From Deltaproteobacteria bacterium (lineage in GTDB: Bacteria; Desulfobacterota; GWC2-55-46), in the NCBI GenBank assembly GCA_016182655.1, contig JACPGB010000022.1:1-64000 (forward strand): a DNA stretch of 64,000 bases, in the 5' to 3' direction. Positions 25,456 to 33,253 of this stretch are shown here, piece after piece. Numbering within the stretch: the stretch's first letter is position 1; every line of letters starts with the position of its first letter. The notes under the pieces are model-generated. The model searched no databases. It was not told the DNA's origin and saw nothing but the letters and a program-made list of their open reading frames with translations. The position numbers and the translations under genes were made by a program.

Positions 25456-25483
25456 AGTATATATCAGGAAATACGGTTGTCGA
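25456..25483 (-). promoter_or_regulatory. Putative sigma70 promoter of tetrahaem cytochrome A
   Basis: Minus-strand TCGACA (25478-25483), a 16-nt spacer and TATACT (25456-25461) each differ from consensus at one position. It would give a leader of about 95 nt before the ATG at 25354. Confidence 0.5.
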
Positions 25484-25572
25484 GGAGGCACGGTCAGGGG
25501 GATATTTCGCCGGAGACGCCTGGCGGCATGGGCGCGCATGGGACGAGCCGTCCGAGGGAAAGGGTGTGAAGA

Positions 25573-25608
25573 CAAAAAAAAAGAAGGGCCGGTTTCCCGG
25601 CCCTTCTT
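25573..25608 (-). terminator. Strong intrinsic terminator after tetrahaem cytochrome B
   Basis: The 12-bp perfect stem AAGAAGGGCCGG/CCGGCCCTTCTT with a 4-nt loop is followed on the minus strand by a U-run (A-tract from 25574). It begins 33 nt after the stop of the 25641-26531 gene. Confidence 0.85.
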
Positions 25609-25640
25609 TTATCCGATTCGGTCTTGCGACCGAGCGGTAT

Positions 25641-26531
25641 TTACTTCTCGTGGCAGGTTCTGCATACGCCAGAACCGGTGTTGCCGCCGACCCTTCTGAT
25701 GAACAAGCCGTTGGACTCAGCTTCCTGGTCCGCGGTCACGTTCGAGTAGGTGGAGTCGATTTCCTGCCAAGACTTGTTGTTGAAGTGCGGATCGTGGCAG
25801 CTGGAGCACTCAACCTTGCCGGACCTGAGGAGGTCGGCGATCGTCGCCGTGCTGGAGACGAATCCCTTTACCGCCCAGAGGTTCTTGGTCATGTTGCCGT
25901 TGTCGTAGGTGGTGGCAGAGGTGTTGAGGTCCGAAGTAAGGTCGATCGCGCTGATGGTCGTGTTGGTGGCCCTCAAGCCCGCGGCCGTCCCGGCGTTGTA
26001 GGTCACGGAGACCGGGTGGTCGTTGGAGAGGTCGAGGCCGAGGTTCAACCTGCTGGAGGTCATGAAGTCGGAGACGACTGAGCCGAAGTCATAGAAGGTG
26101 TAGCCACGGTCCGTGCCGGTGCTGGTTATGCCGGCCTTACCAGGGGCGTTGACGAGGTTGTCGAAGGTGGTTACGCCGTCATGGCAAGAAAGACAGGCAA
26201 GCGAGGTCGAGCCGATGTCGCCGCTGACGATCGAGGTGCCCGCGATGGTCGTGCCGTAGGCGGTGAAGGAAGACGGAGCAGAGGTGCCCCTGTTCCACAT
26301 CGGCCTAAGGTTGTTGGCGGTGTTGGTGTGGTGAGGCGTGTGACAGAATACGCAGACTTCGGTCGTGCCCACGGCGCCTATGTGGAGAGAGAACCCACCG
26401 AGGTTATGCCTTGCAGAGGCTATGCCTGAGGCGGCATCGCCAGCGGCGTAAGTGTCAACGGCTGAAGCTGTTCCGGCGGTGAGGAACCCGATCGAGGCGA
26501 CCGCTACTGCGACTGCGAGAAACCTTTTCAT
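25641..26531 (-). CDS. OmcE-like tetrahaem c-type cytochrome B
   Basis: This 296-residue secreted tetrahaem cytochrome has haem motifs at 60-64, 113-117, 242-246 and 290-294. It is aligned residue for residue, without indels, to copy A. The signal peptide ends A-S-A. It keeps RHNLGG, CVFCHTPHH, MWNR, CLSCHDG, DHPVS, CSSCHDPH and CRTCH. Compared with copy A it has a consensus promoter, a structured 5' leader and a stronger terminator, consistent with high and regulated expression. A role as an extracellular electron-transfer subunit, possibly filament-forming, is inferred from the OmcE-like pattern. Confidence 0.87.
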   Translation of the reverse strand: MKRFLAVAVAVASIGFLTAGTASAVDTYAAGDAASGIASARHNLGGFSLHIGAVGTTEVCVFCHTPHHTNTANNLRPMWNRGTSAPSSFTAYGTTIAGTSIVSGDIGSTSLACLSCHDGVTTFDNLVNAPGKAGITSTGTDRGYTFYDFGSVVSDFMTSSRLNLGLDLSNDHPVSVTYNAGTAAGLRATNTTISAIDLTSDLNTSATTYDNGNMTKNLWAVKGFVSSTATIADLLRSGKVECSSCHDPHFNNKSWQEIDSTYSNVTADQEAESNGLFIRRVGGNTGSGVCRTCHEK

Positions 26532-26596
26532 ATGTGACTCCTTTCAGTCCTTGAAGTTGGTTTTTAGATACCTTAGTTCTGTTCCGTTTCGTCCCT

Positions 26597-26663
26597 GGCA
26601 TTTTTTTTGGGTAAAAAAAATGCCTTCAGTTACCACCACCACTCATCGGTAGTACCAAGGCAT
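26597..26663 (-). promoter_or_regulatory. Leader terminator/antiterminator-like hairpins before tetrahaem cytochrome B
   Basis: In the leader RNA (minus strand), AUGCCUU (26657-26663) pairs with AAGGCAU (26620-26626). Inside this stem UACUACC pairs with GGUGGUA. A U8 run follows (26613-26620), forming an intrinsic terminator. The 3' arm and U-run can instead pair with the next bases: GGCAUUUUUUUU and AAAAAAAAUGCC form a perfect 12-bp stem with a 4-nt loop (26597-26624). The two structures are mutually exclusive. No known riboswitch class was recognised. Confidence 0.6.
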
Positions 26664-26726
26664 CCATCGCCTGGAGGTCTGTCAGGGCCCGCCGTGAACC
26701 TTGTCAGCCTTCATTAAGTTAACACC

Positions 26727-26754
26727 ATTATACTCTTATATTAACGGCTGTCAA
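26727..26754 (-). promoter_or_regulatory. Consensus sigma70 promoter of tetrahaem cytochrome B
   Basis: Minus-strand TTGACA (26749-26754), a 16-nt spacer and TATAAT (26727-26732) are both perfect hexamers. The predicted start near 26720 gives a leader of about 190 nt. Confidence 0.8.
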
Positions 26755-26830
26755 TAGGAAAATTAACAGTTTTTTAATAATTTTTTATTGGGCTGGCATT
26801 TTTTGTAACTTACTGATTCTATTGAAAATA

Positions 26831-28825
26831 TTAATCGTATCCGCCTTCTTTTTTAATTCTTTCGACGGCATTTCTGGCGTCATGGGCCAGGGGGGAATCT
26901 GCAGGGGCCAGCTTAAGAAAACTCAGGAAGTTCCTGTACGCCTCCTTTTTAGCGCCCTTTTCCAGGCAGGCCACCCCCAGATTGTAATATGCGTCAGATT
27001 CCTCGGGCACGAGCCGGATGACCGTACTGAATTCCTCGATACTGTCTTCTATCCTCCCGGCGTTGAGATACGCCATGCCGAGCCGGGCGCGGACAGGAGC
27101 GCTCTCTGGTTCGATCTTGAGCGCCTCTTCAAATTCGTTTATCGCGTCGATGTAGCGACCCTGCGCCATGTGCATGTTCCCTGTGTTAATACGCGCGGGC
27201 GTAAAGTCAGGACGGACCCTTAAGACCTCCTTGAACTCGGTCACCCCCTCGTCAAACCTGCCCTGACCGGCATACAGGAGCCCGAGATTGTAGCGGGCGT
27301 CCGTATAATCCGGTTTGAGCGCTATCGCCTCCCTGTATTTTTTCTCAGCCTCTTGCGCCATGCCCTTCCCGGCATACGCGTTGCCGAGCCCGAAATAAGT
27401 CTGAGGCAGGAAGACCGTCTCGGATTTAAGGGAAGCGAGGTACTTCTCTATGGCCTCGTCGAACCTTCCTCGCTCAACGTACTCATTTGCGAGGTTTATG
27501 TGCCCCAACGCTTCAGACGAGTTTTTTTCGACCACGTCCTCCCACAGGGCGGCGGGGCTTGCCCAGACCCTGTTCCTCAGGTATGTCCCGGCGCCAAGGG
27601 GGACCGTGCAGAGGAGGGCTATGGCCAGGAGAGCATTAGAGGCGGAGATACCCGGCTTGAGCTTTCTTACTCCAGAGGCGAGCGTGAGGGAAAACGAGCC
27701 GAAGGCGAACGCGGCCCCCACGCTCGGCAGATATACCCGGTGCTCGAAAACGAGGTCTTTTATGGGGATGATCGATGATTCTATGGAGATGGTCATGAAA
27801 AACCACAGTACCCCGAACGCGAAAAGAGCCGGCAGGCCTCTTTTTTTAGACCTGACGAGGAGGAATAAGGCGGCCCCAAGCACCGCCGACAGGAAAGCGA
27901 AGGAAAGTAATACCTGGGGGACGAAAAAGGAATGGAACGGGGCGAGGTCGTAATCGAGCCTCTGCCCGACCGGCAGGGCAAGGAGCCTCAAGTAAGTGAC
28001 TATTACCCTGAATTGGGTGATCAGGTATTCGTAACGCGAAAGGGAGATCATCTCTTCGGCCTGTTGCCGGCTGACATTGGCCCCGGTCTCGACCCCGTAT
28101 TCCGGGTAAAGTATCGCGAGCGGGATTATGACCAGTACGGCCAGAAATGGGACAAGACGGAGGGCCCTTTTTTTTGTATTTTCCTCAGGGCCGAAGAAGA
28201 CGAGGTCGTATAAGGCGATGACAAACGGGAGGGTAAAACTTATCTCCTTTGTCATCTGCGCCAAGACCGCTAAAAAAAGCGAAAGCGCATACCAGGCGGC
28301 TTTGGGGGCGCGGCCGGTCCTCCATGCCGCGAAAGAGGCGAGCGAGGCCAGGTAAAAGAAAGCCGCCAGCGAGGCGAAGCGCTGGGAGATGTACGTGACC
28401 GCCTCGGTCTGTACCGGATGGGTGATAAAGACGAGCGATATTAAAAGAGCGGCGCAGACAAGGGCCCTTTTGTCTTTAATGCATCCGGCAAGGGACGGGG
28501 TCCTGAATGTGATGAGTGAAAGGGCGAATACGAGGAGCCCGTTCGCCGTGTGGACGGCGAAATTAAAAATGTGATAACCCGGCGTGTCGAGGCCGCCTAA
28601 ATGATAATTGACGGCAAAGGAAAGATAGGCGATGTACCTTGAGCCGAAAGGCGGCCAGAAGTTGGAGAAGCTCCTGATATCACGGTTGTTGACGATATAG
28701 AGGATATCGTCAAAGAGGAACGGCGAACGGAATGTGTTCGAGTAGACCGTTGCGGATACAAGGGATATGACGATTACGGAGAAGACATAAACGGCTGAAT
28801 TGGAATTCCGGATATTCTTCACCAT
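26831..28825 (-). CDS. TMTC-like GT-C glycosyltransferase with TPRs (paralogue 6)
   Basis: This 664-residue polytopic protein has the acidic pair FLFDD (D39/D40) and HPVQTEAVTYISQRFASLA, KEISFTLPFVIALYDL and SSIIPIKDLVFEHRVYLPS landmarks. These are nearly the same as in paralogue 1 at 5663, so the two form a pair distinct from paralogues 2-5. About six to seven TPRs occupy the region from residue 435 onward. It is transcribed toward the tetrahaem cytochrome genes from the far side of that cluster. The predicted role is protein O-glycosylation in the periplasm using a polyprenyl-phosphate sugar. Confidence 0.75.
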   Translation of the reverse strand: MVKNIRNSNSAVYVFSVIVISLVSATVYSNTFRSPFLFDDILYIVNNRDIRSFSNFWPPFGSRYIAYLSFAVNYHLGGLDTPGYHIFNFAVHTANGLLVFALSLITFRTPSLAGCIKDKRALVCAALLISLVFITHPVQTEAVTYISQRFASLAAFFYLASLASFAAWRTGRAPKAAWYALSLFLAVLAQMTKEISFTLPFVIALYDLVFFGPEENTKKRALRLVPFLAVLVIIPLAILYPEYGVETGANVSRQQAEEMISLSRYEYLITQFRVIVTYLRLLALPVGQRLDYDLAPFHSFFVPQVLLSFAFLSAVLGAALFLLVRSKKRGLPALFAFGVLWFFMTISIESSIIPIKDLVFEHRVYLPSVGAAFAFGSFSLTLASGVRKLKPGISASNALLAIALLCTVPLGAGTYLRNRVWASPAALWEDVVEKNSSEALGHINLANEYVERGRFDEAIEKYLASLKSETVFLPQTYFGLGNAYAGKGMAQEAEKKYREAIALKPDYTDARYNLGLLYAGQGRFDEGVTEFKEVLRVRPDFTPARINTGNMHMAQGRYIDAINEFEEALKIEPESAPVRARLGMAYLNAGRIEDSIEEFSTVIRLVPEESDAYYNLGVACLEKGAKKEAYRNFLSFLKLAPADSPLAHDARNAVERIKKEGGYD

Positions 28826-28830
28826 CTATC

Positions 28831-28978
28831 AGGATGTTGAAAAAGTCCATCTGCTTTGTTGGCGTCAAAGCTCGTCACTGAGGCGTACATAAAAAGTACG
28901 CCTCGCTCCTCGACGCCTCGCATCCGGAGCTTTTTGAGCGGAGTCTGAACAATTTCCGGGTTTTTCAGCGACCTGTTA
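28831..28978. repeat. 148-bp dispersed intergenic palindromic repeat, copy 2
   Basis: This is the same element as at 131-278, in the same orientation and of equal length. It contains AAAAAGTCCATCTGCTTTGTTG, the GCGTAC...GTACGC hairpin and CTCCTCGACGCCTCGCAT. It abuts the start region of the TMTC-like gene at 28825, so a promoter for that gene would have to lie inside or beyond it. Confidence 0.75.
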
Positions 28979-29102
28979 AATAACGGCTTGGCCCGAGGCG
29001 GCCCGGCTCTGACCGCAACGGAACGTCATTTTAAATCTCCTCCACCTTGACGCGGGAGGTATAGACATAAAGTGACACCCTTTGCTTGTCGCCAAGGGCG
29101 GT

Positions 29103-30134
29103 TCATTTGTTTTTATTCGTCCTCGACTTCGCTTTGTCCCCGAGGTACTCGAACTTCTCGACCCTCCTGTTCCAGGAGTCTACTACATATATATAGTCGT
29201 CCTTATCGACCGAGAGGCCGGCGGGCAGGATCATCTGCCCTCTGTCGCTCCCGTAGGAAGCGAACGCGAGGAGTATCTGCCCCTCATCGTTGAATATCTG
29301 AATGTTGTTGAAGGCCGCGTCCACGACGTATATATGGCCCTCGCTGTCGACGCCTATGCCCTTGGGTCTCGCGAACATCCCGGGCGCGTCGCCGAACTGT
29401 CCGAAGGCCCGTATGAACTTGCCCTCCGCGTCGAATATCTGGACCCTGCCGTTCATGGTGTCGACGACGTAGATGTTGCCCTTCGGGTCGACGGCGAGAT
29501 TTGACGGGAAGTTGAACTCGCCCTCCTCCTTGCCCCTCTTGCCGATAGTGTTTATCTGCTTCAACGTCTCTGTATCGAAGACCTTGATGTTGTGCGTGTG
29601 CGTGTCGGCGACATATATGCGCTTGCGCTCGAAGTCCGAGGCCAGGCCGCTCGGCTGTTTGAAAGGCTGTTCCGGGGCGAGGTTGCCGACGACCTTGCCG
29701 GTCTTGTCGACGACCGTCACCGAGTCGGTCTGGGAATCCGACACATATATCCTGCCTTCCAGGTCGGTGGCTACTCCTATGGGCTTGTAGAAGAGCTTGG
29801 CGCCCATAGCCGCGAGACTCGTGCCGGTCATGTTGACGGTGTCGAAGATAAAGACGTCCGCGCTCGCGGTGTCGGTCACGTAGATCTTGCCTTTCGTGTC
29901 GGTGTGGACGCCCATCGGCTTTTTAAGGGCGCCCCCGCTCTCTCCGCCGAGTATGATGTCTACCGCCGCCGAGCCCTTCTTGAAGTCGGCGCCTCCGCGG
30001 AAGTCCCTTATGTATTTTATCCTCGGCTCATCCGGGGGCTCGGGCCATAAGAGGTCCGGCAACGGAGGCGCGGTGCAGCCGTATATCAAGATGGGAAGGG
30101 CGATTGTGACGAGAACTTTCAGTATCTTCTTCAT
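29103..30134 (-). CDS. NHL-repeat beta-propeller lipoprotein
   Basis: This 343-residue protein has a lipobox LIYGC (C20) and about six NHL repeats with the pattern P-x-G-[VIL]-x-x-D-x-x-G-x-I-Y-V-x-D (for example GRIYVSDSQTDSV, GNIYVVDTMNGRV, GHIYVVDAAFNNI). It forms an extracytoplasmic propeller for protein or ligand binding. NHL-repeat proteins commonly accompany multihaem cytochrome clusters, and here the next gene upstream encodes a trihaem lipocytochrome. A specific function is not known. Confidence 0.82.
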   Translation of the reverse strand: MKKILKVLVTIALPILIYGCTAPPLPDLLWPEPPDEPRIKYIRDFRGGADFKKGSAAVDIILGGESGGALKKPMGVHTDTKGKIYVTDTASADVFIFDTVNMTGTSLAAMGAKLFYKPIGVATDLEGRIYVSDSQTDSVTVVDKTGKVVGNLAPEQPFKQPSGLASDFERKRIYVADTHTHNIKVFDTETLKQINTIGKRGKEEGEFNFPSNLAVDPKGNIYVVDTMNGRVQIFDAEGKFIRAFGQFGDAPGMFARPKGIGVDSEGHIYVVDAAFNNIQIFNDEGQILLAFASYGSDRGQMILPAGLSVDKDDYIYVVDSWNRRVEKFEYLGDKAKSRTNKNK

Positions 30135-30243
30135 GTCCGATCGATCCTTGTTGTGTATTCTTGTTTATGTGTCGTCCGGAAGCTTCCGGGGCCTTATCAA
30201 CCTTAAAATGATACTATGCTGAATCCGTCAAAGTCAAGGGGTC

Positions 30244-30310
30244 CTTGCCGGACGGGCAAACTTCATAATGGCATGGGCTCCGCGCCGGGCGGTCCTCGCC
30301 GGACGGGCGC
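30244..30310. repeat. Two GCCGGACGGGC repeat copies
   Basis: TTGCCGGACGGGCAAA starts at 30245 and CCTCGCCGGACGGGC at 30294, about 50 nt apart. Both match the motif near 2481 and 34012. They lie in the gap between the NHL gene start and the end of the trihaem gene; the second copy ends just before that stop codon. Confidence 0.55.
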
Positions 30311-30313
30311 TTC

Positions 30314-30937
30314 TTACTTGAAGGTCTCTCTTTCGAGGGACTGCCCCTTCAATACTATGTGGCACCTGACGCAGTTCTCCCTCGGCCAGAATGTGAAGGC
30401 GACCTTGCCGTGGCACCTGCCGCACCACTGGCCCTTGAATATCTCGTCCATGGAGATCGGGTTCGCGCCCGCCTCGGGTATGAATATCTTCGGGTGGCAG
30501 TTGTTGCAACTAAGCCAGTATGTGTGTATCGAGTGCGGGAAGAGGACGTTTGCCATGAGCGGCACCTTGGCCTCTATGAAAATGTTCAGGTTGAGCGGCT
30601 GGTCCTCGGGGACGCCTGGTTCGAGAGAGCCCCTCGGGCTTATGTAGCCGTTCACGACCGCCGCGGTCCAGTTGACATTGCCGGACGGGTCCTTGGGGAG
30701 CGAGTCGAGGGCCTTTATATCGGAGGTGCCGGTCTTTATGTGCGACCTTTGCGAGACCTCTTTGTAAAACTTCTCGTAATAGTCGTCGAGGTTGGCCTTC
30801 TCGTCCATCTTCTTCGGGACATCGGCGTTTATGAGGGTGTCGAGGTCCTCGGCCATGCCGCCGCACCCTGCGAGAAACGCGGCGCAGGAGAGCGTGTAAA
30901 TGAGGAGGCAGGCTTTGTCTTTAAGCGACTTGAACAC
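30314..30937 (-). CDS. Trihaem c-type cytochrome lipoprotein
   Basis: This 207-residue protein has a lipobox LAGC (C25) and a haem-free N-terminal half. Three CxxCH motifs cluster in the last third: CNNCH 144-148, CGRCH 172-176 and CVRCH 189-193. Spacing and the preceding FPHSIHTYWLSCNNCHP resemble c7-type trihaem domains found in extracellular electron-transfer clusters. It is probably anchored to the outer membrane and cotranscribed with the NHL lipoprotein downstream, although the 179-bp gap between them contains repeats. Confidence 0.85.
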   Translation of the reverse strand: MFKSLKDKACLLIYTLSCAAFLAGCGGMAEDLDTLINADVPKKMDEKANLDDYYEKFYKEVSQRSHIKTGTSDIKALDSLPKDPSGNVNWTAAVVNGYISPRGSLEPGVPEDQPLNLNIFIEAKVPLMANVLFPHSIHTYWLSCNNCHPKIFIPEAGANPISMDEIFKGQWCGRCHGKVAFTFWPRENCVRCHIVLKGQSLERETFK

Positions 30938-31099
30938 CGGTGCGCACCGTGGAGGGCCGGAAGGCCGTGGTTATATTTTTTATACTTTACTACCTGTAAT
31001 AATTTGTACTATCAAGAGGCGCGTTTGTCAAGGGATTTAAGCAATTTATCTCCTGAATAATGTTGACAATTTCAGGTGAAAAGGGTACTTAATACGGCA

Positions 31100-32308
31100 A
31101 TGCCGGATAAAAAAACCATATGGTCCGTCGGCGGCGGAAAGGGCGGCGTAGGGAAAAGCATCGCCACCGCGAACATCGGTTGCGCGCTGGCTCAAAGGGG
31201 CAAGGAGGTGGTCCTTGTCGACGCGGACCTGGGGGGAGCCAACCTCCACACCTACTTCGGCATAAAGCATCCTGAAAAGGGTCTCGACGACTTTTTGAAG
31301 GGCAGGGCGGAGTCCCTTGAGGATACGGCCGTGGAGACGGATGTCAAGGGCCTGCGACTCATAACCGGCGGCGGAGAGTTCCTGGGCATCGCCAACCCGG
31401 CCTTTGCCCAGAAACAGAAGCTCATCTCCCACATAAAGGCGCTCAAGGCGGACTTTATCCTCGTAGACCTCGGCGCGGGCTCGACCTACAACATACTCGA
31501 CTTCTTCGCGGTCTCGAACGAAGGCATAGTCGTCCTCGTGCCCGAGCCCGCCGCCATCCAGAACGCATACATATTCCTCAAAAGCTTCGTCTACAGGAGG
31601 CTCCAGCGTCTTTTTGCGGATAACGAAGATATCGCGCGGATGGTCAGGGACGCGACAGACGCGCGGAGCGGCGGCGCGGTCAAGACCTTCTCGGACCTCT
31701 GCGAAAAGATAGCGTCGAGGGACAGGGACGCCGCGAGGTCGGCCATAACCGAGATAAAATCGTTCAGGCCGAGGGTCCTCCTCAACATGGCCGCCTCCAG
31801 GGAAGACTTGAAGGTCGTCGACGCCTTTAGAAGCGCCGCAACCGCGTTTTTGAGCCTCGACACCGACTTCATCGGCGTCCTTTATTCGAGGCCGTCGGTA
31901 AAGGCCGCGGCCCGGCGCATGAGGCCGTTCATGTGCGACAAGTCGGCTGACGACGCCCATAGGGACATGGCCGGGATAATAGAGGGCCTACTCAGGGGCG
32001 GGGAAGAGGCCGTCGCCGAGCCCCCTTCCGCACGTGAAGACAGCGAGGCGCAGGAGGTCTTCGGGTACAACGACAACGTGAGCCATTCAGGAGCCGTCTA
32101 CCACGTCCAGACCGAAGTCCAGGGCGGCGGCGCGCCTTCCATCGAGACGATAATATACTGCGGGGGCAGGATCTTCTTCTCGAAAAAGTCCCTATGGAAC
32201 GAGATAGCGAAGTCGAACGGGGCGCTCGAGATAAAGGACTTTGCAACACGCCAGCACAGGGCCGCGATGGCGGCGATAAAGATGGACAAGATCACTCTAA
32301 AGGGTTGA
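31100..32308 (+). CDS. MinD/ParA-type ATPase (FlhG-like) with extended C-terminus
   Basis: This is a deviant Walker A ATPase: GGKGGVGKS begins about 12 residues from the ATG at 31100. VVLVDADLGGANLHTYFG and DFILVDLGAGSTYNILDFF follow. An in-frame GTG at 31076 would add eight residues but has no ribosome-binding site. A TTGACA at 31063 with a weak -10 (TACTTA) lies just upstream. The C-terminal 100 residues beyond the ATPase are unusual and unidentified. Such proteins position flagella, pili or other cell-surface machines. It is followed after 4 nt by a PilZ-domain gene, a pairing that suggests c-di-GMP control. Confidence 0.75.
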   Translation: MPDKKTIWSVGGGKGGVGKSIATANIGCALAQRGKEVVLVDADLGGANLHTYFGIKHPEKGLDDFLKGRAESLEDTAVETDVKGLRLITGGGEFLGIANPAFAQKQKLISHIKALKADFILVDLGAGSTYNILDFFAVSNEGIVVLVPEPAAIQNAYIFLKSFVYRRLQRLFADNEDIARMVRDATDARSGGAVKTFSDLCEKIASRDRDAARSAITEIKSFRPRVLLNMAASREDLKVVDAFRSAATAFLSLDTDFIGVLYSRPSVKAAARRMRPFMCDKSADDAHRDMAGIIEGLLRGGEEAVAEPPSAREDSEAQEVFGYNDNVSHSGAVYHVQTEVQGGGAPSIETIIYCGGRIFFSKKSLWNEIAKSNGALEIKDFATRQHRAAMAAIKMDKITLKG

Positions 32309-32312
32309 CGGC

Positions 32313-33017
32313 ATGGGACACAGGGTAGTCTTCATAGGAAGTAGTGCCGCCTTTACCGGCGAATTCAGAAAGCTCGTCGAGGACTGCGGCTACGAGGTAT
32401 TGGCCGGGGGCGGGGGCTCTACGGCGGACCCGAACGATCTCCGCGTCTACGAAGTCGCAAACAAGGACGATGTGAACGGCCTCCTTGAGATGGGGGCGCG
32501 AGGAGAGGCCGAGCCTTTCCTCGTGTTCGCGTCTATCGACTCGCAGGATGCGCTTCAGCCTTTGAAGGAGGCCGGGCTCATGGGCGTCGTCTCGCCGGGG
32601 TCTTCGGCCGAGGACGCATCGTTCCTTTTGAACAAGGCGCTCTTCTATAAAAGGATGCTGAAAAGGAACCCGAGGGTCCCGGTGAACCTGCCCGTGGAGC
32701 TTAAAAGCGGGCCGCGCACCATGAGGACGAACGCGTCGCTCCTAAGCCGCGACGGGATGTTCATCGTCACCCTGAACCCGCTCCCGGTGAACGCGCTCTG
32801 CCGGCTCAAGTTCTCGCTCCCGGGCTCGAAAGCACAGCTCGAGACGGACGCGAGGGTCCTTTACAACATAGCGATAAACAAGGACCTGAACATCATCGCG
32901 AACCCGAAAGACCCCTTCAAGAGGCTCGTCTCCCACCCGGGCATGGCGGTATTCTTTACCGGGCTTTCTGAAAAGGAAAAAGAAGAGATAGACGGGTATA
33001 TAAAGGAGCTGGAATAG
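32313..33017 (+). CDS. PilZ-domain protein with receiver-like N-terminus
   Basis: In this 234-residue protein, residues 1-105 look like a degenerate response-regulator fold (VVFIGSSAAFTGEF start, no clear phospho-Asp). From about residue 115 a PilZ domain begins with KRNPRVPVNLPVEL (the RxxxR c-di-GMP motif) followed by LSRDGMFIV in place of the D/NxSxxG strand. It is therefore a likely c-di-GMP effector. It lies 4 nt after the MinD-like gene, so the two probably work together. Confidence 0.72.
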   Translation: MGHRVVFIGSSAAFTGEFRKLVEDCGYEVLAGGGGSTADPNDLRVYEVANKDDVNGLLEMGARGEAEPFLVFASIDSQDALQPLKEAGLMGVVSPGSSAEDASFLLNKALFYKRMLKRNPRVPVNLPVELKSGPRTMRTNASLLSRDGMFIVTLNPLPVNALCRLKFSLPGSKAQLETDARVLYNIAINKDLNIIANPKDPFKRLVSHPGMAVFFTGLSEKEKEEIDGYIKELE

Positions 33018-33080
33018 GATGCGTCTTGCGCCCTATCAAGGAGACCTTTGCATAACCGGTATCCCTGTATGATATCGAAT

Positions 33081-33176
33081 TTTTGCAACTGGATTCCCGA
33101 TTAAAACCTCGGGAATGACAAGCAAAACTATTTCATGTCATTCCCGCGAAAGCGGGAATCCAGTGTCTTATGCAAA
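33081..33176. repeat. GATTCCCG...CGGGAATC palindromic repeat
   Basis: Outer arms TTTTGCA..ACTGGATTCCCG and CGGGAATCCAGTG..TGCAAAA enclose GGGAATGACA/TGTCATTCCC. This is a compound stem-loop of the common TCATTCCCGCGAAAGCGGGAATCCA class of dispersed bacterial repeats. It is non-coding. Confidence 0.7.
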
Positions 33177-33253
33177 AGCTCTGCTCTTAAAGGGAGAAAT
33201 GGCTTTAGCCCTTCGACCCTCTTATCTTCGGATGTACGACCCTCTCCCTCAAA

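Noticed and set aside
26640-26690. Similarity of GGATGCCTTGG (minus strand, in the cytochrome leader) to the 5' end of 23S rRNA
   Set aside because: Only about a dozen bases match well, the rest of 23S rRNA is absent, and the bases are explained by the terminator-like hairpin.
26532-26760. Possible GEMM (c-di-GMP or cGAMP) riboswitch before the tetrahaem cytochrome
   Set aside because: The conserved GACGCAAAG-like core and tetraloop receptor pattern are not present on the leader strand.
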